64,000 nt of DNA from Flavobacterium azooxidireducens. GTDB taxonomy: Bacteria; Bacteroidota; Bacteroidia; Flavobacteriales; Flavobacteriaceae. The stretch lies in contig NZ_CP096205.1 in the NCBI RefSeq assembly GCF_023195775.1, forward strand, positions 3,555,001 through 3,619,000. The letters run 5' to 3'. How positions within the stretch are numbered: the stretch's first letter is position 1; each line of letters opens with the position of its first letter. The position numbers were made by a program, and so were the translations under genes. The notes beneath the pieces were generated by a model. It was not told where the DNA came from. It saw nothing but the letters and a program-made list of their open reading frames with translations, and searched no databases. This document shows, in pieces, positions 7,697 to 15,804 of the stretch.

Positions 7697-10090
7697 TTAT
7701 AGTTTAATAAATTTTGCTGTTGAGCTACCTTTATCTGTAAACACTTTTATAAAATAACTTCCTGATTGTAAGTTTGAAACGTTTATTTCACCATTTTCAG
7801 CATGAATGGTTGTCATTATAATTTGTCCGAGTGTGTTGTAAATGGAAACTGATTTTACATCAATTTCACTTTTCACTTTAATATTTAAAATATCTTTTGC
7901 CGGATTTGGGAAAATTGTGAAATTAGTTTCAAAATCAAAATCTTGATTGCTCAAAGCTGTAACTGTTGTTGAAGTAGTATTGGTTATGATAGGAAAGTTA
8001 TAATCAAAATAAATATTAGCTTTATTGGTAAACGTATTACCAACCACCAAATTAGGTTTCGTTTTAATTTTGAAGGCTACATAACCATCGTTATTTTCAT
8101 CATCAAAAGGAAGGTTGATGTTTTCGAAAATGAATTCTACTTTGTTGCCATTAATTCTGGTAAATAAATCATGACTGCTACTTTGAGGAATTAAAGTATT
8201 TATTTCAAATTTTGTGGTATCAATAACATCGGCAATTACTACATTTTCGGCAGCAAAAGTTCCTGTGTTTTCAAAACGAATTACGTAATGCACATATTGA
8301 CCAACCATATTTGGTGAAATTGTGTTGCCTTCTAAACAGGTTTTGTCATTTGGATCGTAGGAGTTCACAGCGGTAACCTTTATTTGAGAATGATTATCTG
8401 CTGGTACTTCATCATTTTCAATTGGTAAAATTATCGCATCAAAACCTAAATCATCACCCGCATTTACTGGAGGTGTTTCCATTGGAGAATTTATATTCAA
8501 AATTATTATGAATTCACGAACTTCTGTTGGCATCAGGTCGAGATAATTCATATTAATAAAATTTGTAGTTTGATTATAACTATTTGGAGAGCAACTCACA
8601 AAATCCATTAAAGTATCATCATATGTAAATAGAATACTTCCAGATTGTATTTGCGTTCCTTTATTTTTGTAAAGAATTTTCAAAGTAGAATTAAAACCAG
8701 GTCTAGAAGGAGTGATAGGTAAGACAGTAACTTCTACATCATAATGAATTCCGTTGGGTGTAATACAGAAGTTTTGAATAAAAGGACTTGTTTCGGAAGG
8801 GAAATCTATTGATACCGATGTTGGAGTAATAGTATAATAACTTGGGCTTTCTAAAACTGGTGTAATCGAATAACTTCCTTCTTGGATTGGAACTAAATAA
8901 TTTCCAGAAGTATTAGTAATTAATGTCCCAGACTCTATTCCATTTGAGATTGTAAAACTCAAATTTGAATAATTTATATCTGAGTCATCACAACCATTAT
9001 TGTTACTGTCATACTTTGTATCTCCTTGTATAGTATAAAATAAACCTCCCGGCACAAAAGAACAGTAAGTATTTGCATGGGAATTTGTATAACCATAATC
9101 AATTATTTTTTGTTGAACCATTGCTAAATCATTTTCATTTACGCAAACATATTCTAAATTTGGATTTACATCAAAGTTTAGATTATTCCAAAATTGATTG
9201 TTATTTTTAATATTTAAATATGTTAATTGATTGTTGCTACAATATAAAGTCTCCAAATCAACATTTTGAGAAAAATCTAAACTATTTAATTCATTATTAA
9301 TACAATATAAACCCCTCAAAGCAATATTTTGTGTAACATCTAAGCTAGTTAATTGATTGCCATTACAAAACAAATTTTCCAAAGCTACATTTTGTGTAAC
9401 ATCTAAGCTAGTTAATTGAATGTTACTACAAGATAAAGTTTTCAAAGCTATGTTTTGTGTAACATCTAAACTAGTTAATTGATTGCTACCACAAGATAAA
9501 TAAACCAAAGCTATATTTTGTGAAATATCTAAACTCGTTAATTGATTTTGATCTAATGATAAAGTTGTCAAAGCTAGATTTTGTGAAACATCTAAACTAG
9601 TTAATTGATTTTCATTTAATGATAAATAAGTCAGAGCTGTATTTTGTGTAACATCTAAATTAGTTAATTGATTTCTATCATAAAATAAAAATTCTAGTGC
9701 TAGATTTTGTGAAAGATCTAAACTAGTTATTAGATTTTGATTTAATGATAAAAAAGTCAAAGCTGTATTTTGTGTAATATCTAAGCTGGTTAATTGATTA
9801 GTAGAACATTTTAAACTTGTAAGATTTATAAATGCCTCAATTCCCGTCATATCTTGTATATTAGAGTAACTCACATCGAGTTCAAAGACATTTAGAGCTT
9901 CATTTTCCTGTATTTCCCCGTCATTATTAATATCAATCTTAAAATATTGACCTTCAGCATTTACCGCAATAGCATTTTCTGGACTTGCCTCCAACAACTT
10001 CGCCTTAAAATTTGCATCAGGAATATCAACTATCTGAGCATTACCAATAAAAAAAGAAATAAATAAAACTAAAGTGTAAATTTTCTTCAT
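7697..10090 (-). CDS. Secreted leucine-rich-repeat protein with T9SS sorting domain
   Basis: The 797-residue protein starts at MKKIYTLVLF; an upstream extension lacks a signal peptide and was dropped. After the signal peptide (cleavage near GNA-Q) there is an EF-hand-like IDINNDGEIQ segment, then about ten LRRs of 21 residues with the pattern LTSLDVTQNxALxxLxLxxNQ (roughly 85-300). A beta-rich middle follows, then a DUF7619/DUF11-like domain around NSYDPNDK, and a C-terminal type A sorting domain (FTIFPNPAKD...GSYFIKVF). The protein should be exported by Sec and then by the type IX system to the surface or medium. LRRs suggest binding to a glycan or protein partner. Confidence 0.9.
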   Translation of the reverse strand: MKKIYTLVLFISFFIGNAQIVDIPDANFKAKLLEASPENAIAVNAEGQYFKIDINNDGEIQENEALNVFELDVSYSNIQDMTGIEAFINLTSLKCSTNQLTSLDITQNTALTFLSLNQNLITSLDLSQNLALEFLFYDRNQLTNLDVTQNTALTYLSLNENQLTSLDVSQNLALTTLSLDQNQLTSLDISQNIALVYLSCGSNQLTSLDVTQNIALKTLSCSNIQLTSLDVTQNVALENLFCNGNQLTSLDVTQNIALRGLYCINNELNSLDFSQNVDLETLYCSNNQLTYLNIKNNNQFWNNLNFDVNPNLEYVCVNENDLAMVQQKIIDYGYTNSHANTYCSFVPGGLFYTIQGDTKYDSNNNGCDDSDINYSNLSFTISNGIESGTLITNTSGNYLVPIQEGSYSITPVLESPSYYTITPTSVSIDFPSETSPFIQNFCITPNGIHYDVEVTVLPITPSRPGFNSTLKILYKNKGTQIQSGSILFTYDDTLMDFVSCSPNSYNQTTNFINMNYLDLMPTEVREFIIILNINSPMETPPVNAGDDLGFDAIILPIENDEVPADNHSQIKVTAVNSYDPNDKTCLEGNTISPNMVGQYVHYVIRFENTGTFAAENVVIADVIDTTKFEINTLIPQSSSHDLFTRINGNKVEFIFENINLPFDDENNDGYVAFKIKTKPNLVVGNTFTNKANIYFDYNFPIITNTTSTTVTALSNQDFDFETNFTIFPNPAKDILNIKVKSEIDVKSVSIYNTLGQIIMTTIHAENGEINVSNLQSGSYFIKVFTDKGSSTAKFIKL
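9280..9815 (-). repeat. 63-bp tandem repeats encoding the LRRs
   Basis: About eight to ten near-identical 63-nt units recur inside the LRR gene, sharing the word TAACATCTAAACTAGTTAATTGATT on the plus strand in shorter and longer variants. Each unit encodes one 21-residue LRR. High nucleotide identity between units suggests recent duplication or gene conversion. Confidence 0.85.
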
Positions 10091-10116
10091 AAAAAGTATT
10101 TGAAAATCAAATATAT

Positions 10117-10148
10117 AAAAAAAGTCTTTCCAAGTACGAAGAGACTTT
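10117..10148 (-). terminator. Terminator after the DUF1697 gene
   Basis: On the minus strand, AAAGTCT and AGACTTT form a stem with further weak pairs inside, followed by a run of seven T. It sits about 95 nt past the DUF1697 stop and just upstream of the LRR gene start. Confidence 0.7.
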
Positions 10149-10183
10149 AACAATTGTATTAATTTACTGTAAAGTTTAGAAAA

Positions 10184-10241
10184 TCTATCCCATATAAACT
10201 TTTAAACTTTTAAACTCTTAAACCTTTAAACTTTTAAACCA
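10184..10241 (-). repeat. Nonamer repeat tract after the DUF1697 stop codon
   Basis: Directly after the TAA stop, the minus strand reads TGG followed by six imperfect units of the type TTTAAAAGT (9 nt). No ORF or known site explains it. Confidence 0.65.
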
Positions 10242-10775
10242 TTAAAATAGTTCAATCAACTTATTCACCGTATTCCAATTTCGGGTGGTGGCATTCACAT
10301 TTAACTTCTTTTCAATGTATTTTTGAGTTAATTTTGTATTTCCTGCACCCGTTTCTAATTTCATGTAGATTCTGTTTCCGTCGATAAATGCTTCATCGGG
10401 TTTGAATTGACTTATTTTTAATTCGTTTATCGCTGAATTGGTTAATTCTTTTGAAATAAAGGCAACATATAGTTTCTTAGCATCAACTCCTTTTTCTTTA
10501 AAAAACGGATTATTAGTTAGGCATTTTTCTAAATCAGCTTTACTAATTACTATAACCGGCACATCAAAACCCAAGTGTTTAGCTATTTCTTGTTTGATGG
10601 TAAAACCAACACTATGCGAATTTTCATCTTCCGATTCTAAAAAAACATTTCCGGATTGAACATAGGTTTCTACATTTTGAAATCCACTATCTTCAAGGAT
10701 GGTTTTTAAAGTCTCCATTTTAATCATGTTGTGACCGGATACGTTGATGCCGCGTAATAGTGCTAGGTGTTTCAT
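10242..10775 (-). CDS. DUF1697 domain-containing protein
   Basis: The 177-residue protein begins MKHLALLRGINVSGHNMIKM and continues YVQSGNVFLES, both hallmarks of DUF1697. The family is widespread in bacteria and has no established reaction. Its length is usual for the family. There is no signal peptide, so it should be cytoplasmic. It is monocistronic, with its own terminator. Confidence 0.9.
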   Translation of the reverse strand: MKHLALLRGINVSGHNMIKMETLKTILEDSGFQNVETYVQSGNVFLESEDENSHSVGFTIKQEIAKHLGFDVPVIVISKADLEKCLTNNPFFKEKGVDAKKLYVAFISKELTNSAINELKISQFKPDEAFIDGNRIYMKLETGAGNTKLTQKYIEKKLNVNATTRNWNTVNKLIELF

Positions 10776-10985
10776 TGGGGTTGGTTTTTTTTTTGAGATT
10801 TTTAAAATTCTATCAAATATTAAAGGTTTACATATAAAAAGTAATTTTGTAGAACAGAATTCTCATTAAATATTCCAAAAATAACCTAATTTTATCAATA
10901 ATCATATAACAAACTTATTACACTTATTACAACCCAATTCTTCCTTAAAAGAATTTTAAATTTTTTATTGAATTAAAAAAAATTG

Positions 10986-10993
10986 TAACTTTG
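10986..10993 (+). promoter_or_regulatory. -7 box of the toxin-antitoxin operon
   Basis: TAACTTTG fits TAnnTTTG and lies 16 nt before the antitoxin ATG. A TTG at 10968 is 15 nt upstream, which is shorter than the usual spacing. Confidence 0.55.
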
Positions 10994-11009
10994 ATTAAAA
11001 TAATTGATT

Positions 11010-11225
11010 ATGACTACAATAACTTTAAAAATAAACGAAAAAACTAAAAAAGGAAAGGCTTTTTTAGAGATGGCTCGTGCTTTTTTTGAAAACTCAAAAG
11101 AGATTGAACTTATTGAAGAAGTTGAAAGTCCTTATAATGATGAGTTTGTAGAAAAAATAAAAAAAGCTCATGCCAGTAAAAACAGAACTAGAGTTACATC
11201 AAAAAATCTATGGGAAAGTATTTAA
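11010..11225 (+). CDS. Putative antitoxin of a YoeB-type module
   Basis: This 71-residue protein starts MTTITLKINEKTKKGKAF; an in-frame TTG two codons upstream is a less likely start. It has a short N-terminal strand followed by helices and a charged tail, as in small Flavobacterium antitoxins that bind DNA as dimers and neutralise RelE-fold toxins. It is not a clear YefM/Phd sequence. The gene overlaps the toxin start by 16 nt, so translation is coupled and the pair is one unit. Autorepression is expected from the family pattern, but no operator was identified. Confidence 0.75.
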   Translation: MTTITLKINEKTKKGKAFLEMARAFFENSKEIELIEEVESPYNDEFVEKIKKAHASKNRTRVTSKNLWESI

Positions 11226-11491
11226 TCGAATTGACTGACTTAGCCAAAGAACAATTACAAAAACATAAAAAAGCAGGAAATAAATCAACTATTTCAAAAC
11301 TAAATAAAATTTTTGAAGATTTAGAAAACCATCCATTTGAAGGTGTTGGAAATCCTGAAGCCTTAAAACATCAATTAAGTGGATTTTGGAGTAGAAGAAT
11401 TAATCAAAAAGATAGATTAATATATTCAGTTAATGAAAATTTAGTGCTTGTAGAAGTAATTTCTGCGATGGGTCATTATAATGATAAATAA
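11210..11491 (+). CDS. yoeB: Txe/YoeB family toxin (ribosome-dependent mRNA interferase)
   Basis: YoeB toxins cut mRNA in the ribosomal A site. This 93-residue protein has the family core HPFEGVGNPEALKHQLSGFW, then SRRINQKDRLIYSV, and ends GHYNDK. Residues matching E. coli YoeB E46, R65, H83 and Y84 are E50, R69, H89 and Y90, so the active site appears intact. Three residues follow the usual terminal HY. The partner antitoxin is immediately upstream with a 16-nt overlap. Confidence 0.92.
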   Translation: MGKYLIELTDLAKEQLQKHKKAGNKSTISKLNKIFEDLENHPFEGVGNPEALKHQLSGFWSRRINQKDRLIYSVNENLVLVEVISAMGHYNDK

Positions 11492-11494
11492 TCA

Positions 11495-11527
11495 AAAAAG
11501 GTTCCCCCATCACAAGAAAACCTTTTT
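11495..11527 (+). terminator. Terminator after yoeB
   Basis: AAAAAGGTT and AACCTTTTT pair around a 14-nt loop 4 nt after the yoeB stop. The symmetric A and T runs mean it could also end transcription of the convergent gene at 11547-11975. Confidence 0.8.
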
Positions 11528-11546
11528 ACATAATTACAAAATAATT

Positions 11547-11975
11547 TTAAAAAGCCACATTCCACCTCGGTAACTTCCCATTTTCCTTTAAAAACAATTG
11601 TAAAATTTGTCCTTCAACAAAAGTTGGAATTACTTTAGTTTTGTTGTTATAAGTTTCATACCAAAAAACCTCAACTGCTTCAATTTTTTCTAATTGCAAT
11701 TGTGTTTTCCAAGAATATTTACGAGCGGTTTTTGCAAATTGATGACCGTTAACGATTTTTTCATACAAGCCACCATTTTTTGCTTTTAACGTTCCATCAT
11801 TTTGAACTGTTCCGGTAGAGCCGACCATAATTAATGTTTTATTATCTTCTTCGATACTATATACCAAAAATACACCACTGGCATCATTTGGAGCATTACA
11901 AACTACTTCCAAATCATCGTTTGACGAAAATTGAAAACTTCCACTATTTTTAAATTTGCTTACTTCTTTATACAT
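11547..11975 (-). CDS. Hypothetical protein, possible GIY-YIG-like fold
   Basis: This 142-residue cytoplasmic protein is not one I can name. The segment GVFLVYSIEEDNKTLIMVGSTG resembles the spacing of GIY...YIG strands, and VEGQILQLF near the C-terminus could supply the conserved Glu of GIY-YIG nucleases. The catalytic Arg is not obvious, so this is only a fold-level suggestion. It stands alone next to the toxin-antitoxin pair and faces it, sharing a terminator. Confidence 0.55.
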   Translation of the reverse strand: MYKEVSKFKNSGSFQFSSNDDLEVVCNAPNDASGVFLVYSIEEDNKTLIMVGSTGTVQNDGTLKAKNGGLYEKIVNGHQFAKTARKYSWKTQLQLEKIEAVEVFWYETYNNKTKVIPTFVEGQILQLFLKENGKLPRWNVAF

Positions 11976-11996
11976 TTTTATGCTTCTATTTTATAT

Positions 11997-12030
11997 TGAA
12001 AAAAATAAGCCCTGACTAATCAAGGCTTAT
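11997..12030 (-). terminator. Terminator after sucD
   Basis: On the minus strand, ATAAGCC and GGCTTAT pair around a 12-nt loop, followed by about seven T. It lies 24 nt past the sucD stop and marks the end of the lpx-sucD block. Confidence 0.85.
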
Positions 12031-12053
12031 CATAACTTTATATTTTTGGATGA

Positions 12054-12926
12054 TTATCCTAAAACTTCTTTTACTTTTTTACCAATTTCAGCCGGAGAAT
12101 CTACTACGTGGATTCCGCTTTCTCTCATGATTCTTTTCTTTGCTTCTGCTGTGTCATCTGCACCACCAACGATAGCACCTGCGTGACCCATTGTTCTTCC
12201 TTTTGGAGCTGTTTCACCTGCGATAAAACCAACAACCGGTTTGCGGTTACCGTCGGCTTTGATCCATTTTGCTGCATCAGCTTCTAATTGACCTCCGATT
12301 TCACCAATCATAACGATACAATGTGTTTCAGGGTCATTCATCAATAATTCTACTGCTTCTTTGGTTGTGGTTCCAATGATTGGATCTCCACCAATCCCGA
12401 TAGCAGTTGTAATTCCTAATCCTTGTTTTACAACTTGGTCAGCCGCTTCATAGGTTAACGTTCCTGATTTTGAAACGATTCCAACGTTTCCTTTTTTGAA
12501 AACAAAGCCCGGCATAATACCTACTTTAGCTTCTTCCGGAGTGATTACACCCGGACAGTTTGGACCGATTAATCTACAATCTTTGCTTTTAATATAAGCG
12601 TATGCTTTAATCATATCTGCCACAGGAATTCCTTCTGTGATGGTGATAATTACTTTAATTCCGGCATCGGCAGCTTCCATGATGGCATCGGCAGCAAAAG
12701 CGGGTGGAACAAAAATGATGGTTGTATCTGCTCCCGCTTTTTCAACAGCATCTTTTACTGTGTTGAAAACCGGACGGTCTAAATGGGTTGAACCACCTTT
12801 ACCCGGAGTAACTCCACCTACTACATTTGTTCCGTATTCAATCATTTGAGAAGCATGGAAAGTTCCTTCGCTTCCTGTAAATCCTTGAACAATTATTTTT
12901 GAATTTTTATTGACTAAAACGCTCAT
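12054..12926 (-). CDS. sucD: Succinate-CoA ligase subunit alpha
   Basis: SucD carries the phosphohistidine of succinyl-CoA synthetase, which makes ATP or GTP from succinyl-CoA in the TCA cycle with SucC. The 290-residue protein has the CoA-binding N-terminal domain ([12 protein letters not shown]), the GPNCPGVI loop and GHAGAIVGG, where H248 matches E. coli His246. SucC is not encoded here; separation of sucC and sucD is common in Flavobacteriia. It is the last gene of the co-directional lpx block, but a TACTTTTG box 34 nt upstream of the ATG suggests an additional promoter. Confidence 0.97.
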   Translation of the reverse strand: MSVLVNKNSKIIVQGFTGSEGTFHASQMIEYGTNVVGGVTPGKGGSTHLDRPVFNTVKDAVEKAGADTTIIFVPPAFAADAIMEAADAGIKVIITITEGIPVADMIKAYAYIKSKDCRLIGPNCPGVITPEEAKVGIMPGFVFKKGNVGIVSKSGTLTYEAADQVVKQGLGITTAIGIGGDPIIGTTTKEAVELLMNDPETHCIVMIGEIGGQLEADAAKWIKADGNRKPVVGFIAGETAPKGRTMGHAGAIVGGADDTAEAKKRIMRESGIHVVDSPAEIGKKVKEVLG

Positions 12927-12959
12927 GATTGTGTTTGTTTGTGTTTAAATTTCGTTTTG

Positions 12960-12967
12960 CAAAAGTA
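12960..12967 (-). promoter_or_regulatory. -7 box for sucD
   Basis: TACTTTTG on the minus strand matches TAnnTTTG and sits 34 nt upstream of the sucD ATG. A TTG -33 element is not clear. Confidence 0.5.
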
Positions 12968-13036
12968 ATTCTTTAGAAAAAGATAGTTTACTTTTTTTAT
13001 GTTTTTTTTTAATTAATTTACAAAATTAGTATCTAA

Positions 13037-13399
13037 TTAAGGTAATTGACTCATTTGATACCCTCGGAATAATTTACCGTCTTGAATTTCCCAAATCACA
13101 AAAAAATAGGCTAACCGGTTAATTTGGTTCGGATTTTCGATGGTTGTTCCAAAATGAGTATAATGAACGGAAACTAAATTGTCTTCGGCTAAAATTTTAT
13201 GAATCTGAACGACAAATGTTTCGTATCCAATCTTTAAATCATTTGCCATTTGAATCAATTCGTTTCGGTCTTTTTTGAAAAAACCTTTGCTACTGTTCCA
13301 TTCCAAAATTACATCAGGATGCAAAAAAGTTTCCAATGTGCTACTGTTGTACAACGCATCAGAATTATAAAACGCTTGAACTAATTCTTTTGGATTCAT
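13037..13399 (-). CDS. Nuclear transport factor 2-like (SnoaL-fold) protein
   Basis: The 120-residue protein has the NTF2/SnoaL layout: an N-terminal helix with AFYNSDALYNSSTLETFLHPDVILEW, then FVVQIHKILAEDNLVSVHYTHFGT and a final hydrophobic strand set. This fold holds small ligands or acts as an enzyme in a conical pocket; the substrate is unknown. It starts 1 nt after the stop of the lpxD-like gene and so is cotranscribed with it, which may link it to envelope metabolism. Confidence 0.8.
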   Translation of the reverse strand: MNPKELVQAFYNSDALYNSSTLETFLHPDVILEWNSSKGFFKKDRNELIQMANDLKIGYETFVVQIHKILAEDNLVSVHYTHFGTTIENPNQINRLAYFFVIWEIQDGKLFRGYQMSQLP

Positions 13400-13400
13400 T

Positions 13401-14330
13401 TTATTTTAATTTTTCAATTATCTCAGGAATTCGTTTGATATTAGCTAATTGTTTTAGTTTTTCTCTTGATTCTTCGATTGGTGTACCAAAGTAGGTTTTT
13501 CCGCCATCCACCGATTTTGTCACGCCGGTCTGTCCCATAATCACTGCTTTGGAACCAATTGTGATTCCACTTGTTGTGCCTACTTGACCCCATAAAGTTA
13601 CTTCGTCTTCGATGATTACGCAACCTGCAATTCCGGTTTGTGCGGCAATTAAGCATTTTTTTCCGATAACGGTATCATGACCAACATGCACTTGGTTATC
13701 AATTTTTGTTCCGGCACCAATGGTTGTATCGCCCGTTACACCTCTATCGATGGTGCACAAGGCTCCAATTCCAACATTATCTTCAACCACTACTCGACCT
13801 CCGGAAAGTAATTGATCAAATCCTTCTGGTCTTTTCTTATAATAAAAAGCATCAGCTCCTAATATAGTTCCGGCTTGAATCATCACATTATCACCAATTA
13901 CACAATGATCATAAATAGAAACATTGGCGTGGATGAGACAATTTTTACCGATTTTCACATGATTTCCAACAAAGCAATTCGGTTGAATTACAGTTCCTTC
14001 GCCAATTTGAGCAGAAGTTGAAATCGATACATTTGAATAAGTAAACGGTCTAAAATGATTCGTTAATTTATTAAAATCACGAAAGGGATCATCAGAAATC
14101 AACAAGGCTTTTCCGTCAGGACAATCCACTTGTTTATTGATTAAAACAATAGTTGCTGCCGATTGAAGAGCTTTATCATAATATTTCGGATGATCAACAA
14201 ATACAATATCGCCGGGTTCAACCACATGAATTTCATTCATACCTTGAACCGGAAAATTATCATCTCCCACAAATTCACTTCCAATAATTTGAGCTATTTC
14301 TTTGAGCGAATGCGTTTTTGGAAATTTCAT
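13401..14330 (-). CDS. LpxD-like left-handed beta-helix acyltransferase (second copy)
   Basis: This 309-residue protein is a paralogue of LpxD in the same operon. It has an N-terminal LpxD-type uridine-binding region (about 1-95), then many hexapeptide repeats (IGEGTVIQPN, IGDNVMIQAG, IGAGTKIDNQ) and a short C-terminal helix. The VHVGHDTVIG segment keeps the His that aligns with the LpxD catalytic base. It may acylate a UDP-sugar, but its acceptor and acyl chain are unknown. Many Flavobacteriia carry such a second copy. It is 55 nt downstream of efp. Confidence 0.85.
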   Translation of the reverse strand: MKFPKTHSLKEIAQIIGSEFVGDDNFPVQGMNEIHVVEPGDIVFVDHPKYYDKALQSAATIVLINKQVDCPDGKALLISDDPFRDFNKLTNHFRPFTYSNVSISTSAQIGEGTVIQPNCFVGNHVKIGKNCLIHANVSIYDHCVIGDNVMIQAGTILGADAFYYKKRPEGFDQLLSGGRVVVEDNVGIGALCTIDRGVTGDTTIGAGTKIDNQVHVGHDTVIGKKCLIAAQTGIAGCVIIEDEVTLWGQVGTTSGITIGSKAVIMGQTGVTKSVDGGKTYFGTPIEESREKLKQLANIKRIPEIIEKLK

Positions 14331-14385
14331 AAAACTTGAAATTTGTTATTGAAATTGATATTGATTTTGTATTTGATTTTTGAAA

Positions 14386-14952
14386 TTATTCTTTCACACG
14401 CTCCATGTATGCACCCGAAGCCGTATCAATTTTAATTTTATCTCCTTCATTAATGAATAAAGGAACGTTTACACTTGCACCTGTTTCCACTTTAGCTGGT
14501 TTTGTTGCGTTTGTAGCGGTATTTCCTTTTACACCCGGTTCTGTATAAGTTACTTCCAAAATAATTGAAGCCGGCATATCTACTGATAAAGGTAAGTCGG
14601 TTTCTGTATTAATTTGAACCATTACGTTAGTTCCTTCTTTCAATAAATCCGGAGCATCTAACACATCTTTGTTTAGTGTAATTTGCTCAAAACTTTCTGT
14701 ATTCATGAAATAAAATTCAGTTCCTTCTGAATATAAAAACTGGAACGTATGCGTTTCTACACGAACTACATCAATTTTATGCCCGGCAGAAAATGTATTG
14801 TCTAACACTTTTCCGTTGGTTAAACTTTTTAGTTTTGTACGAACAAAAGCCGGTCCTTTTCCAGGTTTTACGTGGAGAAATTCGATAATTTTATAAATAT
14901 CGTGGTTGTGTTTGATACATAATCCGTTTCTAATATCTGAAGTACTTGCCAT
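14386..14952 (-). CDS. efp: Elongation factor P
   Basis: EF-P relieves ribosome stalling at polyproline. The 188-residue protein has the KOW-like domain I with the tip loop PGKGPAFVR, where K32 corresponds to the E. coli modified Lys34. Domains II and III follow, ending in KIDTASGAYMERV. No modification enzyme (EpmA or EarP) is seen nearby. The gene is inside the lpx block, between lpxA and the second lpxD-like gene, a common Flavobacteriia arrangement. Confidence 0.97.
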   Translation of the reverse strand: MASTSDIRNGLCIKHNHDIYKIIEFLHVKPGKGPAFVRTKLKSLTNGKVLDNTFSAGHKIDVVRVETHTFQFLYSEGTEFYFMNTESFEQITLNKDVLDAPDLLKEGTNVMVQINTETDLPLSVDMPASIILEVTYTEPGVKGNTATNATKPAKVETGASVNVPLFINEGDKIKIDTASGAYMERVKE

Positions 14953-15008
14953 TCTTGTTTTATTTTAATTTTTTGTATTTCTGTTTCTAATTTCTGAATT
15001 CTAATTTT

Positions 15009-15794
15009 CTAATAAACTCCTGTATAACCTTTCATCACTCCTCGTGAAGAGTTTCTGATAAACTGAAGAATTTCATCACGTTCCGGTGAAGCAGCCATTT
15101 CTGCTTCAATGATACTTACTGCTTGTGATGTGTTATAATTTTTTTGATATAATATTCTGTATATTTCTTGAATTTCTCTGATTTTTTCGGATGTAAATCC
15201 TCTTCTTCGTAATCCAACTGAATTAATTCCAACATAAGAAAGTGGTTCTTTTGCCGCTTTTGTAAAAGGTGGAACATCTTTTCTTACCAACGAACCTCCT
15301 GAAATCATCGCATGATCGCCAATATTAATGAACTGATGCACAGCAGCTAATCCGCCAATAATAGCAAAATTACCTACGGTAACGTGGCCGGCTAGAGCTA
15401 CTCCGTTCACAATAATTGCGTTATCTCCAATGTGACAATCGTGTGCCACGTGAGCCGTTGCCATTATAAGACAATTTTTGCCTATGGTTGTTTGACCGGA
15501 AGCAATTGTTCCACGGTTGATGGTTACACATTCACGAATAGTGGAATTATCTCCTATAATTGCCAGCGAATCTTCGCCACCAAATTTTAAATCTTGCGGA
15601 ACCGCCGAAATTACAGCTCCGGGAAAAATATTGCAATTCTTACCAATTCTGGCACCTTCCATTATGGTTACGTTGGAACCAATCCAAGTTCCTTCGCCAA
15701 TAACGACATTATTATGAATGGTTGTAAACGGATCGATAACTACATTTCGTGCAATTTTTGCTCCTGGGTGTACGTATGCTAAAGGTTGATTCAT
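15009..15794 (-). CDS. lpxA: UDP-N-acetylglucosamine acyltransferase LpxA
   Basis: LpxA transfers 3-hydroxyacyl from ACP to UDP-GlcNAc, the first step of lipid A synthesis in the cytoplasm. The 261-residue protein has a left-handed beta-helix of hexapeptide repeats and the catalytic His in AHVAHDC (H118, equivalent to E. coli H125), then a helical C-terminal domain from about residue 195. It lies 10 nt downstream of lpxC-fabZ, so the two are translated from one message. Confidence 0.97.
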   Translation of the reverse strand: MNQPLAYVHPGAKIARNVVIDPFTTIHNNVVIGEGTWIGSNVTIMEGARIGKNCNIFPGAVISAVPQDLKFGGEDSLAIIGDNSTIRECVTINRGTIASGQTTIGKNCLIMATAHVAHDCHIGDNAIIVNGVALAGHVTVGNFAIIGGLAAVHQFINIGDHAMISGGSLVRKDVPPFTKAAKEPLSYVGINSVGLRRRGFTSEKIREIQEIYRILYQKNYNTSQAVSIIEAEMAASPERDEILQFIRNSSRGVMKGYTGVY

Positions 15795-15804
15795 AGTTTA
15801 GTTG

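Noticed and set aside
9280..9815. Regular repeats that might look like a CRISPR array
   Set aside because: They are 63 nt long, in frame, and encode LRRs inside a secreted protein gene, with no spacers.
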